Positions 1 through 8,232 of a stretch of 46,854 nt of DNA are shown here, piece by piece. Positions within the stretch are counted from its first letter, which is position 1, and every line of letters starts with the position of its first letter. This DNA is from Butyrivibrio sp. (GTDB lineage: Bacteria; Bacillota; Clostridia; Lachnospirales; Lachnospiraceae). The DNA lies in NCBI GenBank assembly GCA_016297265.1, contig JAEDHB010000012.1, positions 1 to 46,854 on the forward strand. The letters are read 5' to 3'. The position numbers were made by a program, and so were the translations under genes. The notes below the pieces were generated by a model. The model was not told the origin of the DNA and did no database searches. It saw only the letters and a program-made list of their open reading frames with translations.

Positions 1-891
1 TTTAACAAAGATGTTATGACTCAGAACTGGCTTGATGCCAATATGTTTAAAGCAGGGCTTACATATGCAGATATGATTACAACGGTGAGCAATACATATG
101 CCGGAGAGATACAATCCAGCGAATACGGAGAAACACTTGATTCTCATCTTAGATATCATTCAAGAAAAATCAGAGGAATTGTCAATGGTATTGATTATGA
201 AATATGGAATCCTGCTACTGACAACGCTCTTGAAAAAAAATATACATCCAAGAATGTAATTAAGAATAAAGAAGCTGACAAGCTTGCACTTCAGAGAGAA
301 CTTGGACTGGAAGAAAATAAGGATAAATTTGTAATCGGACTTATTTCAAGACTTACCAACCAGAAGGGTCTGGATCTTATCAGCTCGATTATTCCTGCAA
401 TAATCGATGGCAATACACAGCTTGTTGTTCTGGGAACGGGTGATGCAAATTATGAGGATTCATTCCGCTATTATGAGAACAGATACAAGGGAAGTGTGTG
501 TTCCTGCATCCAGTATGATGAGGGTAGGGCACATAGGATTTATGCCGGTGCTGATGCATTGTTGGTTCCATCAAGATTTGAACCATGCGGACTTACACAG
601 CTTACTGCGATGCATTACGGAACAGTTCCTATCGTCAGAGAAACCGGTGGACTTAAGGATACCGTCGAGCCATACAATCTGTTTAATAATCAGGGTAACG
701 GATTTACTTTTGACAGATACGATTCAGGGCTGTTGCTGGATGCAATCAATCGCGCGAAAACACTTTATTTTGAACACAGAGAGTGTTGGAATGAGGTTGT
801 AGTGCGGGATATGAACAAGGATGTATCCTGGGAGAGATCGGCGAATGATTATCGCAATCTCTATCTGGAACTTACCAGTCATTATAGATAA
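1..891 (+). CDS. glgA: Glycogen synthase (ADP-glucose type), C-terminal part
   Basis: The reading frame is open from base 1 (F-N-K-D-V-M-T-Q) with no start in the window, so this is the last 296 residues of a protein that is normally about 480 long. Glycogen synthase transfers glucose from ADP-glucose to a growing alpha-1,4-glucan in the cytoplasm. Visible GT5 signatures are ITTVSNTYAGEI, the linker GIVNGIDYEIWNP, the C-terminal Rossmann start GLISRLTNQKGLDLI, and the donor-site stretch RFEPCGLTQLTAMHYG followed by ETGGLKDTV. The gene ends just before a bidirectional terminator that separates it from a converging gene. The family assignment is firm; the N-terminal acceptor domain is simply outside the window. 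Confidence 0.93.
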   Translation, partial: FNKDVMTQNWLDANMFKAGLTYADMITTVSNTYAGEIQSSEYGETLDSHLRYHSRKIRGIVNGIDYEIWNPATDNALEKKYTSKNVIKNKEADKLALQRELGLEENKDKFVIGLISRLTNQKGLDLISSIIPAIIDGNTQLVVLGTGDANYEDSFRYYENRYKGSVCSCIQYDEGRAHRIYAGADALLVPSRFEPCGLTQLTAMHYGTVPIVRETGGLKDTVEPYNLFNNQGNGFTFDRYDSGLLLDAINRAKTLYFEHRECWNEVVVRDMNKDVSWERSANDYRNLYLELTSHYR

Positions 892-931
892 GAGAAAACA
901 CTATAGTAAGAAGCGATATCGTGGCAATAAC

Positions 932-961
932 AAAAAAGACCGAAGGACTCGGTCTTTTTTT
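932..961. terminator. Bidirectional Rho-independent terminator
   Basis: A 12-bp perfect stem (AAAAAAGACCGA, loop AGGAC, TCGGTCTTTTTT) has a T run on one side and an A run on the other. It can therefore end both glgA on the plus strand and the converging DUF5050 gene on the minus strand. Confidence 0.9.
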
Positions 962-976
962 TGTTATTGTATTGTT

Positions 977-1990
977 CTATTTTACTAAATCAAACATAAT
1001 AGGAACTACATTCAGGTTGCCCTTTGTAGGTGTGAAGTAGAGGGTATCAGTTCCGTATGGCTGCATAAATGTGTATGTTGATGTGCAGTGAATACGGGAA
1101 ATATCGCCGTTCATTACAAGTTCTTTGCCGGTGCCGTCAGTGTGAACGCGCATCAGTGCATGGGAATCTTTGTCATTCTCTGTCTGGAAATATACCATAT
1201 CATCATATACATTGAAATTGATGCATTTGTCCACAGCGAGAACAGAAGTTGTTTTCTTAATCATATCATATTTGGTCAGTGCATAATTGTTGTCAAGGTC
1301 TATGTAGTACAGACTGTCGCCAACCACTGTAGCTTTAAAGGTATTGCCTTCGAGATACAGAGTGATTGATTTGTCGGAAATATCAAATATGTGAACAGCA
1401 TGATTTGTGGTATTACCTGAAAAATATATTGACTTGTTAGCAAAAGACGAATTATCTATATCAATCGGATGCAATTCCTTTTTGTTCTTACCGTTGGTGC
1501 CCATTGAACAGATGGTGTAAACATTCTTTTTGGCGGTATCAAATACGAGAGTATCGCCACTGAGCGCAAGGTCAGTGCATTGGTCCTTTGACAGTACCTT
1601 GACATCGCTGCCGTCGGTCTTGCATCTTACAACGCCGAACAGGTCGTCGCGGAATACAACGGAAATATCGTTGCCTGCGGCATTATTTCTGATGTAATAG
1701 ATATAATCTCCTGCAACATTGATATATGAAACCTGGTCGTCGGAAATTTTTTTGATATTCTGACAGTCGGTAGTCATTGAATACAGTCTGTTACTGTCGT
1801 ATGGATTAGCAAAATAGATTGTACCGTCAGACTCGCAGAAATAGCCTCCGTTCATCAGGTTGCCGGCAAGGTTGCCGATAGCATATTCAGAATTGGATGG
1901 GATTTTGTTGGATCTTGCTCTTGCAATGATGAGAATCAGTGTAATGAGAAGAATAATCCCCGGGATCATAAATTTCAAAGCTTTTTTCAT
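977..1990 (-). CDS. DUF5050-type membrane-anchored beta-propeller-like protein
   Basis: The 337-residue product starts with a basic N-terminus and one hydrophobic segment (about residues 9-27), which predicts an uncleaved signal anchor with the rest outside the cell. The remainder shows repeated short blocks ending in aromatic pairs, such as DYIYYIRN, DSLYYIDLDN, DMVYFQTEN and DTLYFTPTKGN. That is the pattern of the DUF5050/LRP1-like beta-propeller proteins common in Clostridia, whose function is not known. An AAGGATG ribosome binding site precedes the ATG. It has its own minus-strand promoter and converges on glgA. Identity to the DUF5050 family is by pattern recognition only; a generic cell-surface beta-propeller is the alternative. 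Confidence 0.75.
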   Translation of the reverse strand: MKKALKFMIPGIILLITLILIIARARSNKIPSNSEYAIGNLAGNLMNGGYFCESDGTIYFANPYDSNRLYSMTTDCQNIKKISDDQVSYINVAGDYIYYIRNNAAGNDISVVFRDDLFGVVRCKTDGSDVKVLSKDQCTDLALSGDTLVFDTAKKNVYTICSMGTNGKNKKELHPIDIDNSSFANKSIYFSGNTTNHAVHIFDISDKSITLYLEGNTFKATVVGDSLYYIDLDNNYALTKYDMIKKTTSVLAVDKCINFNVYDDMVYFQTENDKDSHALMRVHTDGTGKELVMNGDISRIHCTSTYTFMQPYGTDTLYFTPTKGNLNVVPIMFDLVK

Positions 1991-2019
1991 ATTTGCATCC
2001 TTATTTTCTTTATTTATAT

Positions 2020-2048
2020 ATTATGTATTATTCTGCATATTTTTTCAA
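2020..2048 (-). promoter_or_regulatory. Sigma-A promoter for the DUF5050 gene
   Basis: Read on the minus strand there is TTGAAA (2048-2043), a 17-bp spacer and CATAAT (2025-2020). This places the start of transcription about 25 bp upstream of the ATG at 1990. Confidence 0.6.
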
Positions 2049-2075
2049 GTAAAATATGCATTCTGTTGAAATATG

Positions 2076-2084
2076 TGATATACT
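2076..2084 (+). promoter_or_regulatory. Extended -10 promoter for pheA
   Basis: TG-A-TATACT is an extended -10 motif without a clear -35 box. A second possibility overlapping it is TTGAAA (2066-2071), 16 bp, TAAAAT. It is divergent from the promoter of the DUF5050 gene about 30 bp away. Confidence 0.5.
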
Positions 2085-2112
2085 ATATAAAATATTCGGT
2101 TTGGAGGCTTAT

Positions 2113-3249
2113 ATGTTTGTAGATTTATCGGAATCGCGTCAACAGATTGATGAAATAGATGCACAGATTGTAGAATTGTTTGAGAAAAGAATGAAGGTTG
2201 CATCCAATGTGGCTGATTATAAAATGGAGACGGGCAAACCTGTTTTTGACAGGGAGCGCGAAGAGATTAAGCTTCAGAAGGTGTCGGAGCTGACAAAGGA
2301 CGAATTTAACAAAAAATGTGTTACGGAATTGTTTACACAGATTATGGCTATGAGCCGTAAACTGCAATATAAGAAGCTGGAGAGCAGAGTTGAGGATTCA
2401 AAGCTTGAGGCATATGAAGTTATCGATAAAATTGATACGGCCAATGTGAAGGTTGTATATCAGGGAGTGCCGGGAGCATACAGCCATGAGGCCATGATAA
2501 ACTATTTTGGCGAGGATGTTGATAACACAAATGTTGACACATTTAAGGATGCGATGGAGGCTGTGTCAGGCGGAAAGGCTGATTATGCAGTGATTCCAAT
2601 AGATAATTCGTCTGCCGGAATGGTAATAGATACATATGACCTTTTGCAAAAATACAATAATTATATTGTGGCAGAGACTTTTGTAAAAATTGAGCACTGC
2701 TTACTGGCTAAACCGGGGGCTAAGCTTGAAGATATCAGGACAGTGTTTTCACATAACCAGGCACTGATGCAGTGTGCGGATTATCTTGATGAACATAAGG
2801 AATGGGATAGAAAACAATATCTCAATACTGCAATGAGTGCAAAAAAGATATCAGAGGAAGATGATTTGACTCAGGCGGCAATCGGCTCTGAAAACTGTGC
2901 AAAACAATATGGATTGCAGATATTGGCGAAGGGAATCAATTCTGCGGATGGCAATACAACCAGATTCATTATTGTTGGCAAAAAGAGAGCTTTCGTAAAG
3001 AATGCAGGCAAGGTGAGCATCTGTTTTGAAATTGAACATAAGGCAGGAAGTCTCTACAATGCGATTTCACATATTATGTTCAATGGTCTTAACATGACCA
3101 AAATAGAATCAAGACCTATTGCGGAGCACAATTGGGAGTTCAGATTTTTTATTGATTTCGACGGCAATCTCTCCGAGCCGGGAGTGAGAAATGCACTTCG
3201 GGGAATTGCGGAAGAATCAATATCGTTGAAATTATTGGGAAACTATTAG
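2113..3249 (+). CDS. pheA: Chorismate mutase / prephenate dehydratase (P-protein)
   Basis: This bifunctional enzyme converts chorismate to prephenate and then to phenylpyruvate for phenylalanine synthesis. The 378 residues show an AroQ-type chorismate mutase helix bundle at about 1-90, a prephenate dehydratase domain at about 112-290 with the diagnostic T282-T283-R284-F285 motif, and a C-terminal ACT domain with E332-S333-R334-P335, the phenylalanine-binding motif that gives feedback inhibition. I chose ATG 2113 because GGAGG sits 5 bp before it; an in-frame ATG at 2056 lies upstream of the likely promoter. The next gene starts 8 bp downstream, so the two are probably cotranscribed. Length and domain order are normal for the family. 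Confidence 0.95.
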   Translation: MFVDLSESRQQIDEIDAQIVELFEKRMKVASNVADYKMETGKPVFDREREEIKLQKVSELTKDEFNKKCVTELFTQIMAMSRKLQYKKLESRVEDSKLEAYEVIDKIDTANVKVVYQGVPGAYSHEAMINYFGEDVDNTNVDTFKDAMEAVSGGKADYAVIPIDNSSAGMVIDTYDLLQKYNNYIVAETFVKIEHCLLAKPGAKLEDIRTVFSHNQALMQCADYLDEHKEWDRKQYLNTAMSAKKISEEDDLTQAAIGSENCAKQYGLQILAKGINSADGNTTRFIIVGKKRAFVKNAGKVSICFEIEHKAGSLYNAISHIMFNGLNMTKIESRPIAEHNWEFRFFIDFDGNLSEPGVRNALRGIAEESISLKLLGNY

Positions 3250-3257
3250 AGGTTGAT

Positions 3258-4535
3258 ATGAGTAAATTGAATTTTTTGTTATTTTGCCATAATGAGCATT
3301 ATGAAAATATAGCCACAATGTATGAGCTTGCGACCAATTCCTTCGAGGAGGATGAGACAGCGGATGCAAGGGTGGCAAAGTGCATTGGGAATATCGTTGA
3401 AATTTCAGAAAGGATGGGCTTCAGAGGTAATGTCTGGGATGCCTATCTGGCATATGTGATTGCAACGGACGAGAATCCTTTCAGTATATCCTGTGAGAGA
3501 AAGGGATTTATTGAGGGCGGAATTAATGACGTAGCCAAATATGATTTGGAAATTCTAAGAAATATTTTTAATGTTGACATCGCCAAAATCAGCGGAAAAT
3601 ATTCCACTCTGGTTCAGGTGCTTGAGAATTTTAACAATAATAACGAGAGCGAGAAGTATTTTAATAAAAGAATCCGAGATGCGATAATTGAGCTTGCAGA
3701 TAAGCTTGCACACAGTACGGAGCTTGACAGCTTCTTTATGATGATTTGTGATTTCTACAAGAACATGGGTGTGGGAAAATTCGGAATGTTTAAGGCCTTC
3801 CGTCTGTCGGAGAGCGGTATTACACCGGTTATCAGCATTGAACATATTTACCTTAAGGACCTCATCGGTTATGAGCTTCAGAAGAAAAAACTGACTGACA
3901 ACACGGAGGCGTTTCTTCAGGGCAAGCAGGCCAACAATGTGCTTTTGTTCGGGGACAGCGGCACGGGTAAATCTTCCAGCATCAAGGCAATTCTTAACGA
4001 GTATTATGATGCAGGCTTGAGAATGATTGAAGTGTACAAGCACCAGTTCAAGGATTTGTCGAAAATAATCAATGAGATTAAGGACAGGAATTACAAATTC
4101 ATAATATATATGGATGATTTATCCTTTGAGGAATTTGAGATTGAATATAAATTTCTTAAGGCTGTTATCGAGGGAGGACTTGAGAAAAAGCCTGAGAATG
4201 TCCTTATATATGCAACCTCCAACCGCAGGCATCTTGTTCGCGAGAAGTATAGCGACAAGGAGGAGAGGGATGATGACCTTCATACGAGGGATACGGTTCA
4301 GGAAAAACTGTCACTGTCCGCCCGTTTTGGTGTGTCAATCTTTTACGGTTCACCCGATAAAAAGCAGTTTACAGAGATTGTCAAGGGACTGGCGGCTCAA
4401 AACAAGCTTGACATTGATGAAGAAACTTTGCTTCTTGAGGCAAATAAGTGGGAACTTTCACACGGCGGTTTGTCCGGAAGAACAGCAAAACAGTTTATCA
4501 ATTATCTTGCGTATTCCATCGATTCGAATAAGTGA
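3258..4535 (+). CDS. DUF815-family AAA+ ATPase
   Basis: The 425-residue product has a P-loop GDSGTGKS at residues 232-239, an acidic Walker-B-like stretch IIYMDDLSFEEFE near residue 280, a sensor-1-like IYATSNRRHLV, and a conserved charged stretch around DDLHTRDTVQEKLSLSARFG. These match DUF815, a stand-alone AAA+ family widespread in bacteria whose substrate is unknown. The first 200 residues are helical and have no motif I recognise. It follows pheA by 8 bp behind an AGAGGTTG ribosome binding site and ends at a strong terminator, so pheA-DUF815 is probably a two-gene operon. Nothing in the sequence links the ATPase to aromatic amino acid synthesis. Confidence 0.88.
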   Translation: MSKLNFLLFCHNEHYENIATMYELATNSFEEDETADARVAKCIGNIVEISERMGFRGNVWDAYLAYVIATDENPFSISCERKGFIEGGINDVAKYDLEILRNIFNVDIAKISGKYSTLVQVLENFNNNNESEKYFNKRIRDAIIELADKLAHSTELDSFFMMICDFYKNMGVGKFGMFKAFRLSESGITPVISIEHIYLKDLIGYELQKKKLTDNTEAFLQGKQANNVLLFGDSGTGKSSSIKAILNEYYDAGLRMIEVYKHQFKDLSKIINEIKDRNYKFIIYMDDLSFEEFEIEYKFLKAVIEGGLEKKPENVLIYATSNRRHLVREKYSDKEERDDDLHTRDTVQEKLSLSARFGVSIFYGSPDKKQFTEIVKGLAAQNKLDIDEETLLLEANKWELSHGGLSGRTAKQFINYLAYSIDSNK

Positions 4536-4542
4536 GTGGTAT

Positions 4543-4587
4543 AAAAAATGGTGTAACTCTGATGATATTAGGTTACACCATTTTTTT
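4543..4587. terminator. Bidirectional Rho-independent terminator
   Basis: A 15-bp stem (left arm 4543-4557, right arm 4572-4586, core ATGGTGTAAC/GTTACACCAT) is flanked by A and T runs. It ends the DUF815 gene. The stop codon of the converging PHP gene lies inside its T run. Confidence 0.9.
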
Positions 4588-5428
4588 AGGATACCGAATC
4601 CCTTATTTTGTCAAGCAAAGAGTACGGAACCACTAGACTGCCGCAGCCGGTCCCCATTTTGATATGTGGCTTGTTCTGACCGTGAAAATCCGAACCGCCG
4701 GATTCGAGAAGGCCAAATTCCTTTGCAAGCTTTCTTACTGTGAGCTCATCGAAACCACGGTTGGCTGAATACAGTGTTTCGATGCCGTCAAGGCCGTATT
4801 CCTTTAATTCGCGGCATAGCTTTGAAAGCTCACCAAAGCTTAGGTGATACAATAATGGGTGGGCCAGAATGGTGGCACCGCCTGCGGATTTTATCAGCTC
4901 AATAGCTTCCTTCGGAGTATTTCTTTTCCTTGGAACATACAGGGGCATGTCCTCGGCCAGATATTTTGAAAAGGCATCCGGAATATCCCTCGCAAAACCA
5001 TGCTTTACAAGGATGTGGGCAAAATGAGGTCTCGCTATTATTCTGTCAGGAAATATTTCCTGCAACTCTTCATAGGTGATGCGGATGCCCATTTCATTCA
5101 TCCGTTCAATGATGACGAGGTTGCGCTCGTTGCGCCTCGCAACCTCTTTGTCCAGTTCTTTTGCAAAGACTTCGCTTTTGTAATCCACAAAGAGTCCGAC
5201 TATATGGATTTCTTTATCAAGATAAAAGGTGCTTACCTCTATGCCGGGGATAATTTCCAAATCATGTCCACCGGCTGCCTCGATGGCCTCCGGAATGCCC
5301 TTTACCGTGTCGTGATCGGTGAGAGCGAAGGCCGACAAATTGTATTTTATTGCCTCTCTTACGAGGTCGGAGGGGGTCAGAGTGCCGTCCGAAAATGTGG
5401 AATGAACATGTAAATCAACTGTTTTCAT
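4586..5428 (-). CDS. PHP-domain phosphoesterase (RNase AM / YciV-like)
   Basis: The 280-residue protein carries the full set of PHP metal-binding motifs: HVHSTFSDG near the N-terminus, LTDHDT, an RPHFA segment, LAHPLLY and GSDFHG near the C-terminus. This set and length match the YciV/TrpH-type PHP proteins, of which the characterised members are 3',5'-nucleoside bisphosphate phosphatases and 5'-3' exonucleases acting on short RNA. The ATG at 5428 follows a GAGGTGAT ribosome binding site at a good distance. It is transcribed alone, toward pheA-DUF815. The general phosphoesterase call is firm; the precise substrate is inferred from family members. Confidence 0.88.
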   Translation of the reverse strand: MKTVDLHVHSTFSDGTLTPSDLVREAIKYNLSAFALTDHDTVKGIPEAIEAAGGHDLEIIPGIEVSTFYLDKEIHIVGLFVDYKSEVFAKELDKEVARRNERNLVIIERMNEMGIRITYEELQEIFPDRIIARPHFAHILVKHGFARDIPDAFSKYLAEDMPLYVPRKRNTPKEAIELIKSAGGATILAHPLLYHLSFGELSKLCRELKEYGLDGIETLYSANRGFDELTVRKLAKEFGLLESGGSDFHGQNKPHIKMGTGCGSLVVPYSLLDKIRDSVS

Positions 5429-5543
5429 AGAATAATCACCTCAGATTTTAGCCTGAATTTAGTATAACGCAAACATTCTGATTATGCTACTTATATACAA
5501 AAATATTAAAAAAATATTATTTTTTTTACATAATGCCAATAGA

Positions 5544-5574
5544 TTGACACATAAAATAATGATATACTTATACA
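5544..5574 (+). promoter_or_regulatory. Candidate sigma-A promoter of the transglutaminase gene
   Basis: A perfect TTGACA (5544-5549) is followed by TATACT (spacer 13) and TATACA (5569-5574, spacer 19). Neither spacing is ideal, so the -10 choice is uncertain. The start codon is about 70 bp downstream. Confidence 0.45.
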
Positions 5575-5642
5575 GTAATCTTAAAAGGATTGCATAACTT
5601 ATTAATGATTTTTAACCGATTTATCGGTATGGGAATATATAT

Positions 5643-6941
5643 ATGATTAAAAAAAGAATAAAGTGCATGGCATTGCTTGCCGTATCAGGTGCAGTCATTC
5701 TTGCTGCAGCCGCCTGCAGCCGTTCGGGGGAGTCCGGTAACAGAGCGGAAAGTTCAGCCGAGATAACATCATTTGACATTACAAGCAGTGAAGAGGAAAC
5801 CACAAAGGTTCAGACCCACGGAGTTGATGAAACCAGCGAAAGCAAAGCGGAAAGTACGGATAAGAGCGAGGCTCCGACAACGGGAGACGAATCGGAAAAG
5901 AAAACTACAGTCAGCACAACAAGTACAAAGGAAACGGAGAAAGCTACTGAGAGGGAAACAAAACCTGATAATTCTGATCCATCATATACCAGCAGTTTTG
6001 ATGGAGAGGGTATTAAGTTTTCTTTTAATAAGATATTAGTTGAAAATGATACATATGATTATTACAGCTATATGATTAAGAATGGCTATACCCGAATTAA
6101 CAGCCTTTCTGAACTGTCAGCTTTTTGCGAGAAGAACGTACTGAATGTAAAGTCAGAGCGTAAAATCGTTACATACATTGTTACATCCCTCAACAAGTTT
6201 GATGATGTGACAACCCGATTGTCCGAACTCAAGAAAGAACTGGAGTACAATAAAACTGTAATTAATCAGCATAATAAGGATGTTTTTCTGTATGACAAAC
6301 TGGGATTGGATTTTCAGGAATACTACACAAACGGTATTGCAATTTTTGAAATGAAGAAAATTCAGAATATTGTCAATCAAAAGGGAAAATACAGTGTTTA
6401 TGCGTTGTACAGCTATTCCTACACAACAAGTGAACAGAATATCCTCACAAAAAGCGCCGTGGAAACAATTGCTGCAGGACTTACCGGAACGGAGCTTGAA
6501 AAGATTACACAGGCATATCAGTATTTTATCGAGCATGTGAGTTATTCACAGGAACCAAAGCTTGAGATTAATCACTCTGCTTACAGCGCTGCTGTTTTTC
6601 ATACTACGGTATGCGACGGGTTCTCAAAGATGTTCAAGATGCTGATGGACAGAGTGGGAATTGAGTGCAGGGTGGTATATAGCATTGACCATGCATGGAA
6701 TGAGATTCTCTATAACGGTGAGTGGTATATTGTGGATGTGACCTTTGGCGTCAATGAGAAGAATAACAGATATCTTTTGCTGGGCGCGGATGTGTTGATG
6801 GCAACTGACAAGGTGATACTGGACGGATATACTTACAGTCTATCCACAATATCCGGATATGGATACAACGGTGACGCCGGTATCGGCAACAAAAATCTTG
6901 CTTTGGCATCTGTATCCTTTAACCGGAGTGAGGGAACATGA
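5643..6941 (+). CDS. Secreted transglutaminase-like lipoprotein
   Basis: The 432-residue product begins with a basic segment and a hydrophobic stretch ending in a lipobox-like AAAAC (Cys25), so it is probably exported and lipid-anchored; the -3 position is Ala rather than the usual Leu. Residues about 26-115 are a low-complexity Ser/Thr/Glu/Lys linker typical of surface proteins. The C-terminal part is a transglutaminase/protease-like core with a recognisable triad Cys324 (VCDGFSKM), His350 (DHAWNE) and Asp365 (YIVDVTFG). Members of this superfamily are often peptidases or cross-linking enzymes of the cell wall; the substrate here is unknown. The ribosome binding site is weak. The gene appears to be monocistronic. 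Confidence 0.85.
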   Translation: MIKKRIKCMALLAVSGAVILAAAACSRSGESGNRAESSAEITSFDITSSEEETTKVQTHGVDETSESKAESTDKSEAPTTGDESEKKTTVSTTSTKETEKATERETKPDNSDPSYTSSFDGEGIKFSFNKILVENDTYDYYSYMIKNGYTRINSLSELSAFCEKNVLNVKSERKIVTYIVTSLNKFDDVTTRLSELKKELEYNKTVINQHNKDVFLYDKLGLDFQEYYTNGIAIFEMKKIQNIVNQKGKYSVYALYSYSYTTSEQNILTKSAVETIAAGLTGTELEKITQAYQYFIEHVSYSQEPKLEINHSAYSAAVFHTTVCDGFSKMFKMLMDRVGIECRVVYSIDHAWNEILYNGEWYIVDVTFGVNEKNNRYLLLGADVLMATDKVILDGYTYSLSTISGYGYNGDAGIGNKNLALASVSFNRSEGT

Positions 6942-6960
6942 GATATATTTTTGTAAAATA

Positions 6961-6989
6961 TTGCAAGTTTTTACAAAACTTTGTATAAT
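6961..6989 (+). promoter_or_regulatory. Strong sigma-A promoter for the zinc-ribbon gene
   Basis: TTGCAA (6961-6966), a 17-bp spacer and a perfect TATAAT (6984-6989). The predicted start near 6996 leaves a leader of about 100 nt before the ATG at 7095. Confidence 0.75.
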
Positions 6990-7008
6990 ACATATGGTAA
7001 AAGTCATG

Positions 7009-7039
7009 GCGGACAGAACTTTAACTGTCCGCTTTCTTT
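7009..7039 (+). terminator. Hairpin with short T-rich tail in a leader
   Basis: GCGGACAG, loop AACTTTAA, CTGTCCGC is a perfect 8-bp stem followed by TTTCTTT. It could terminate the transglutaminase gene, but it lies downstream of the 6984 promoter, so it would also sit at the 5' end of the zinc-ribbon mRNA, where it could act as an attenuator or a 5' stabilising stem. Confidence 0.55.
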
Positions 7040-7094
7040 ACATAGTGATTGCCTCTATCCGGGGATGTAATATTATTTTGTTAAGGAGCAAGGA

Positions 7095-8174
7095 ATGAAA
7101 AATTGTTGTAAATGTGGAAAAAGCCTGGAAGATAATATGAAATTCTGCTTTATCTGCGGTGCAGAGCAGACAAATAAGGCGGAGGAACAGACGGGATTAA
7201 TTAAGAAAGATACGCCTAAGCTTGATGTTTCCGGTAAATTCGGATATCTGTGGAGCAAGGTTAAAAAGTTTTTCAAAGGAATTATCCGTAAAATTAAGAA
7301 TGTCAATCCGGTACTTGCGGCAGGAATTCTGGGTGGAGCGGTGCTTGTTATTGTAGCGCTTGTTCTTTTTTTCAGAGTCTTTGTGGGAAGCGGGGCAATG
7401 TCTCCTAAGAGCGCTGTCAGAAAATACCTCAAGGCAATTGACAAAGAAAGCGAAAAGGCTCTTGTCAGTGCTACAATGTCCAACAGAATGTATAGGGTTA
7501 CAAGCAGTTCACGCAGTGATTTGATTGAGACGCTTGATGAAGAGGTGTTCAATTTGAATCATGAGGATGTTGATTATAAGGATATTAAGATAAAATCAAT
7601 CCGCAATTACAATGCCGGCAAGGTGAAGGATTATAACGAGGAATACAGTGATGAATATGACAAAAATCCTCGTTTTAGTAAGATGGTTGAAATAGAAGGA
7701 ACTTATCGTGTGAGAACACAGGGGGAGCCCTGGGACAAAGAAGAATTTCAGTTTATCGCTTATAAGCAGGCAGGAAACTGGTATGTGCTTGATAAATCCG
7801 TGATGAAATTTGCGTATGGTGAAGCACTTAAGATTAAAAAGGATAAGGATGCCCTGTATGAACTAAAGGAAGTGGTTGATGAACTGCTTATGAAGGATGA
7901 ATTCAAGGGCACAACATTCGACAGCACGGAGATATATGAGAATGGCTGTATTTCACTTGAAAAGGTCGGCAACAATGAAGCTTTTGTGGATGCGGTAAGG
8001 GATGCATTTGACAATAATAAAGTTATCGACCTCAAATCCAAGCTGGGTGTGAAGAAATCTAAAACATCCATTAAAATCAGTGTGAAGAACGGTGCATGTG
8101 TTATCAGAGTAAAGAGTGAACTTGATGACAACGATTACTGCTTTACAATAGATAAGGTAAAACAGAGCGAATAA
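7095..8174 (+). CDS. Zinc-ribbon membrane protein, unknown function
   Basis: The 359-residue product opens with a zinc ribbon (Cys4/Cys7 and Cys18/Cys21, ending FCFICGAEQ), continues with a basic linker, one membrane segment at about residues 73-94, and a large C-terminal domain of about 260 residues. The part after the membrane (SPKSAVRKYLKAIDKESEKAL) resembles NTF2-like or DUF4878-type extracellular domains, but I cannot assign it firmly. The arrangement predicts a cytoplasmic zinc ribbon and an external domain. A good AAGGAG ribosome binding site precedes the ATG. It has its own promoter and a terminator that overlaps the start of the next gene. Function is unknown; similar proteins are common in Firmicutes. 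Confidence 0.8.
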   Translation: MKNCCKCGKSLEDNMKFCFICGAEQTNKAEEQTGLIKKDTPKLDVSGKFGYLWSKVKKFFKGIIRKIKNVNPVLAAGILGGAVLVIVALVLFFRVFVGSGAMSPKSAVRKYLKAIDKESEKALVSATMSNRMYRVTSSSRSDLIETLDEEVFNLNHEDVDYKDIKIKSIRNYNAGKVKDYNEEYSDEYDKNPRFSKMVEIEGTYRVRTQGEPWDKEEFQFIAYKQAGNWYVLDKSVMKFAYGEALKIKKDKDALYELKEVVDELLMKDEFKGTTFDSTEIYENGCISLEKVGNNEAFVDAVRDAFDNNKVIDLKSKLGVKKSKTSIKISVKNGACVIRVKSELDDNDYCFTIDKVKQSE

Positions 8175-8182
8175 AATCATGA

Positions 8183-8232
8183 CTTCCGGACAGAATAAGT
8201 CGTAAATGACTAATTCTTTCCGGGAGTTTTTT
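8183..8232 (+). terminator. Terminator hairpin whose right arm holds the next gene's Shine-Dalgarno
   Basis: A long imperfect stem pairs 8183-8201 with 8208-8226 (16 of 19 Watson-Crick pairs plus one G-U) around loop GTAAAT, followed directly by six T. The bases GGGAG at 8222-8226 are both the end of the right arm and the only ribosome binding site for the ATG at 8233. The structure can therefore end transcription of the zinc-ribbon gene and, in read-through RNA, hide the ribosome binding site of the germination gene. Confidence 0.75.

Noticed and set aside
4114..4662. A 182-codon plus-strand frame across the end of the DUF815 gene
   Set aside because: It is in another frame of a conserved ATPase domain, crosses a terminator, and its product has no family features.
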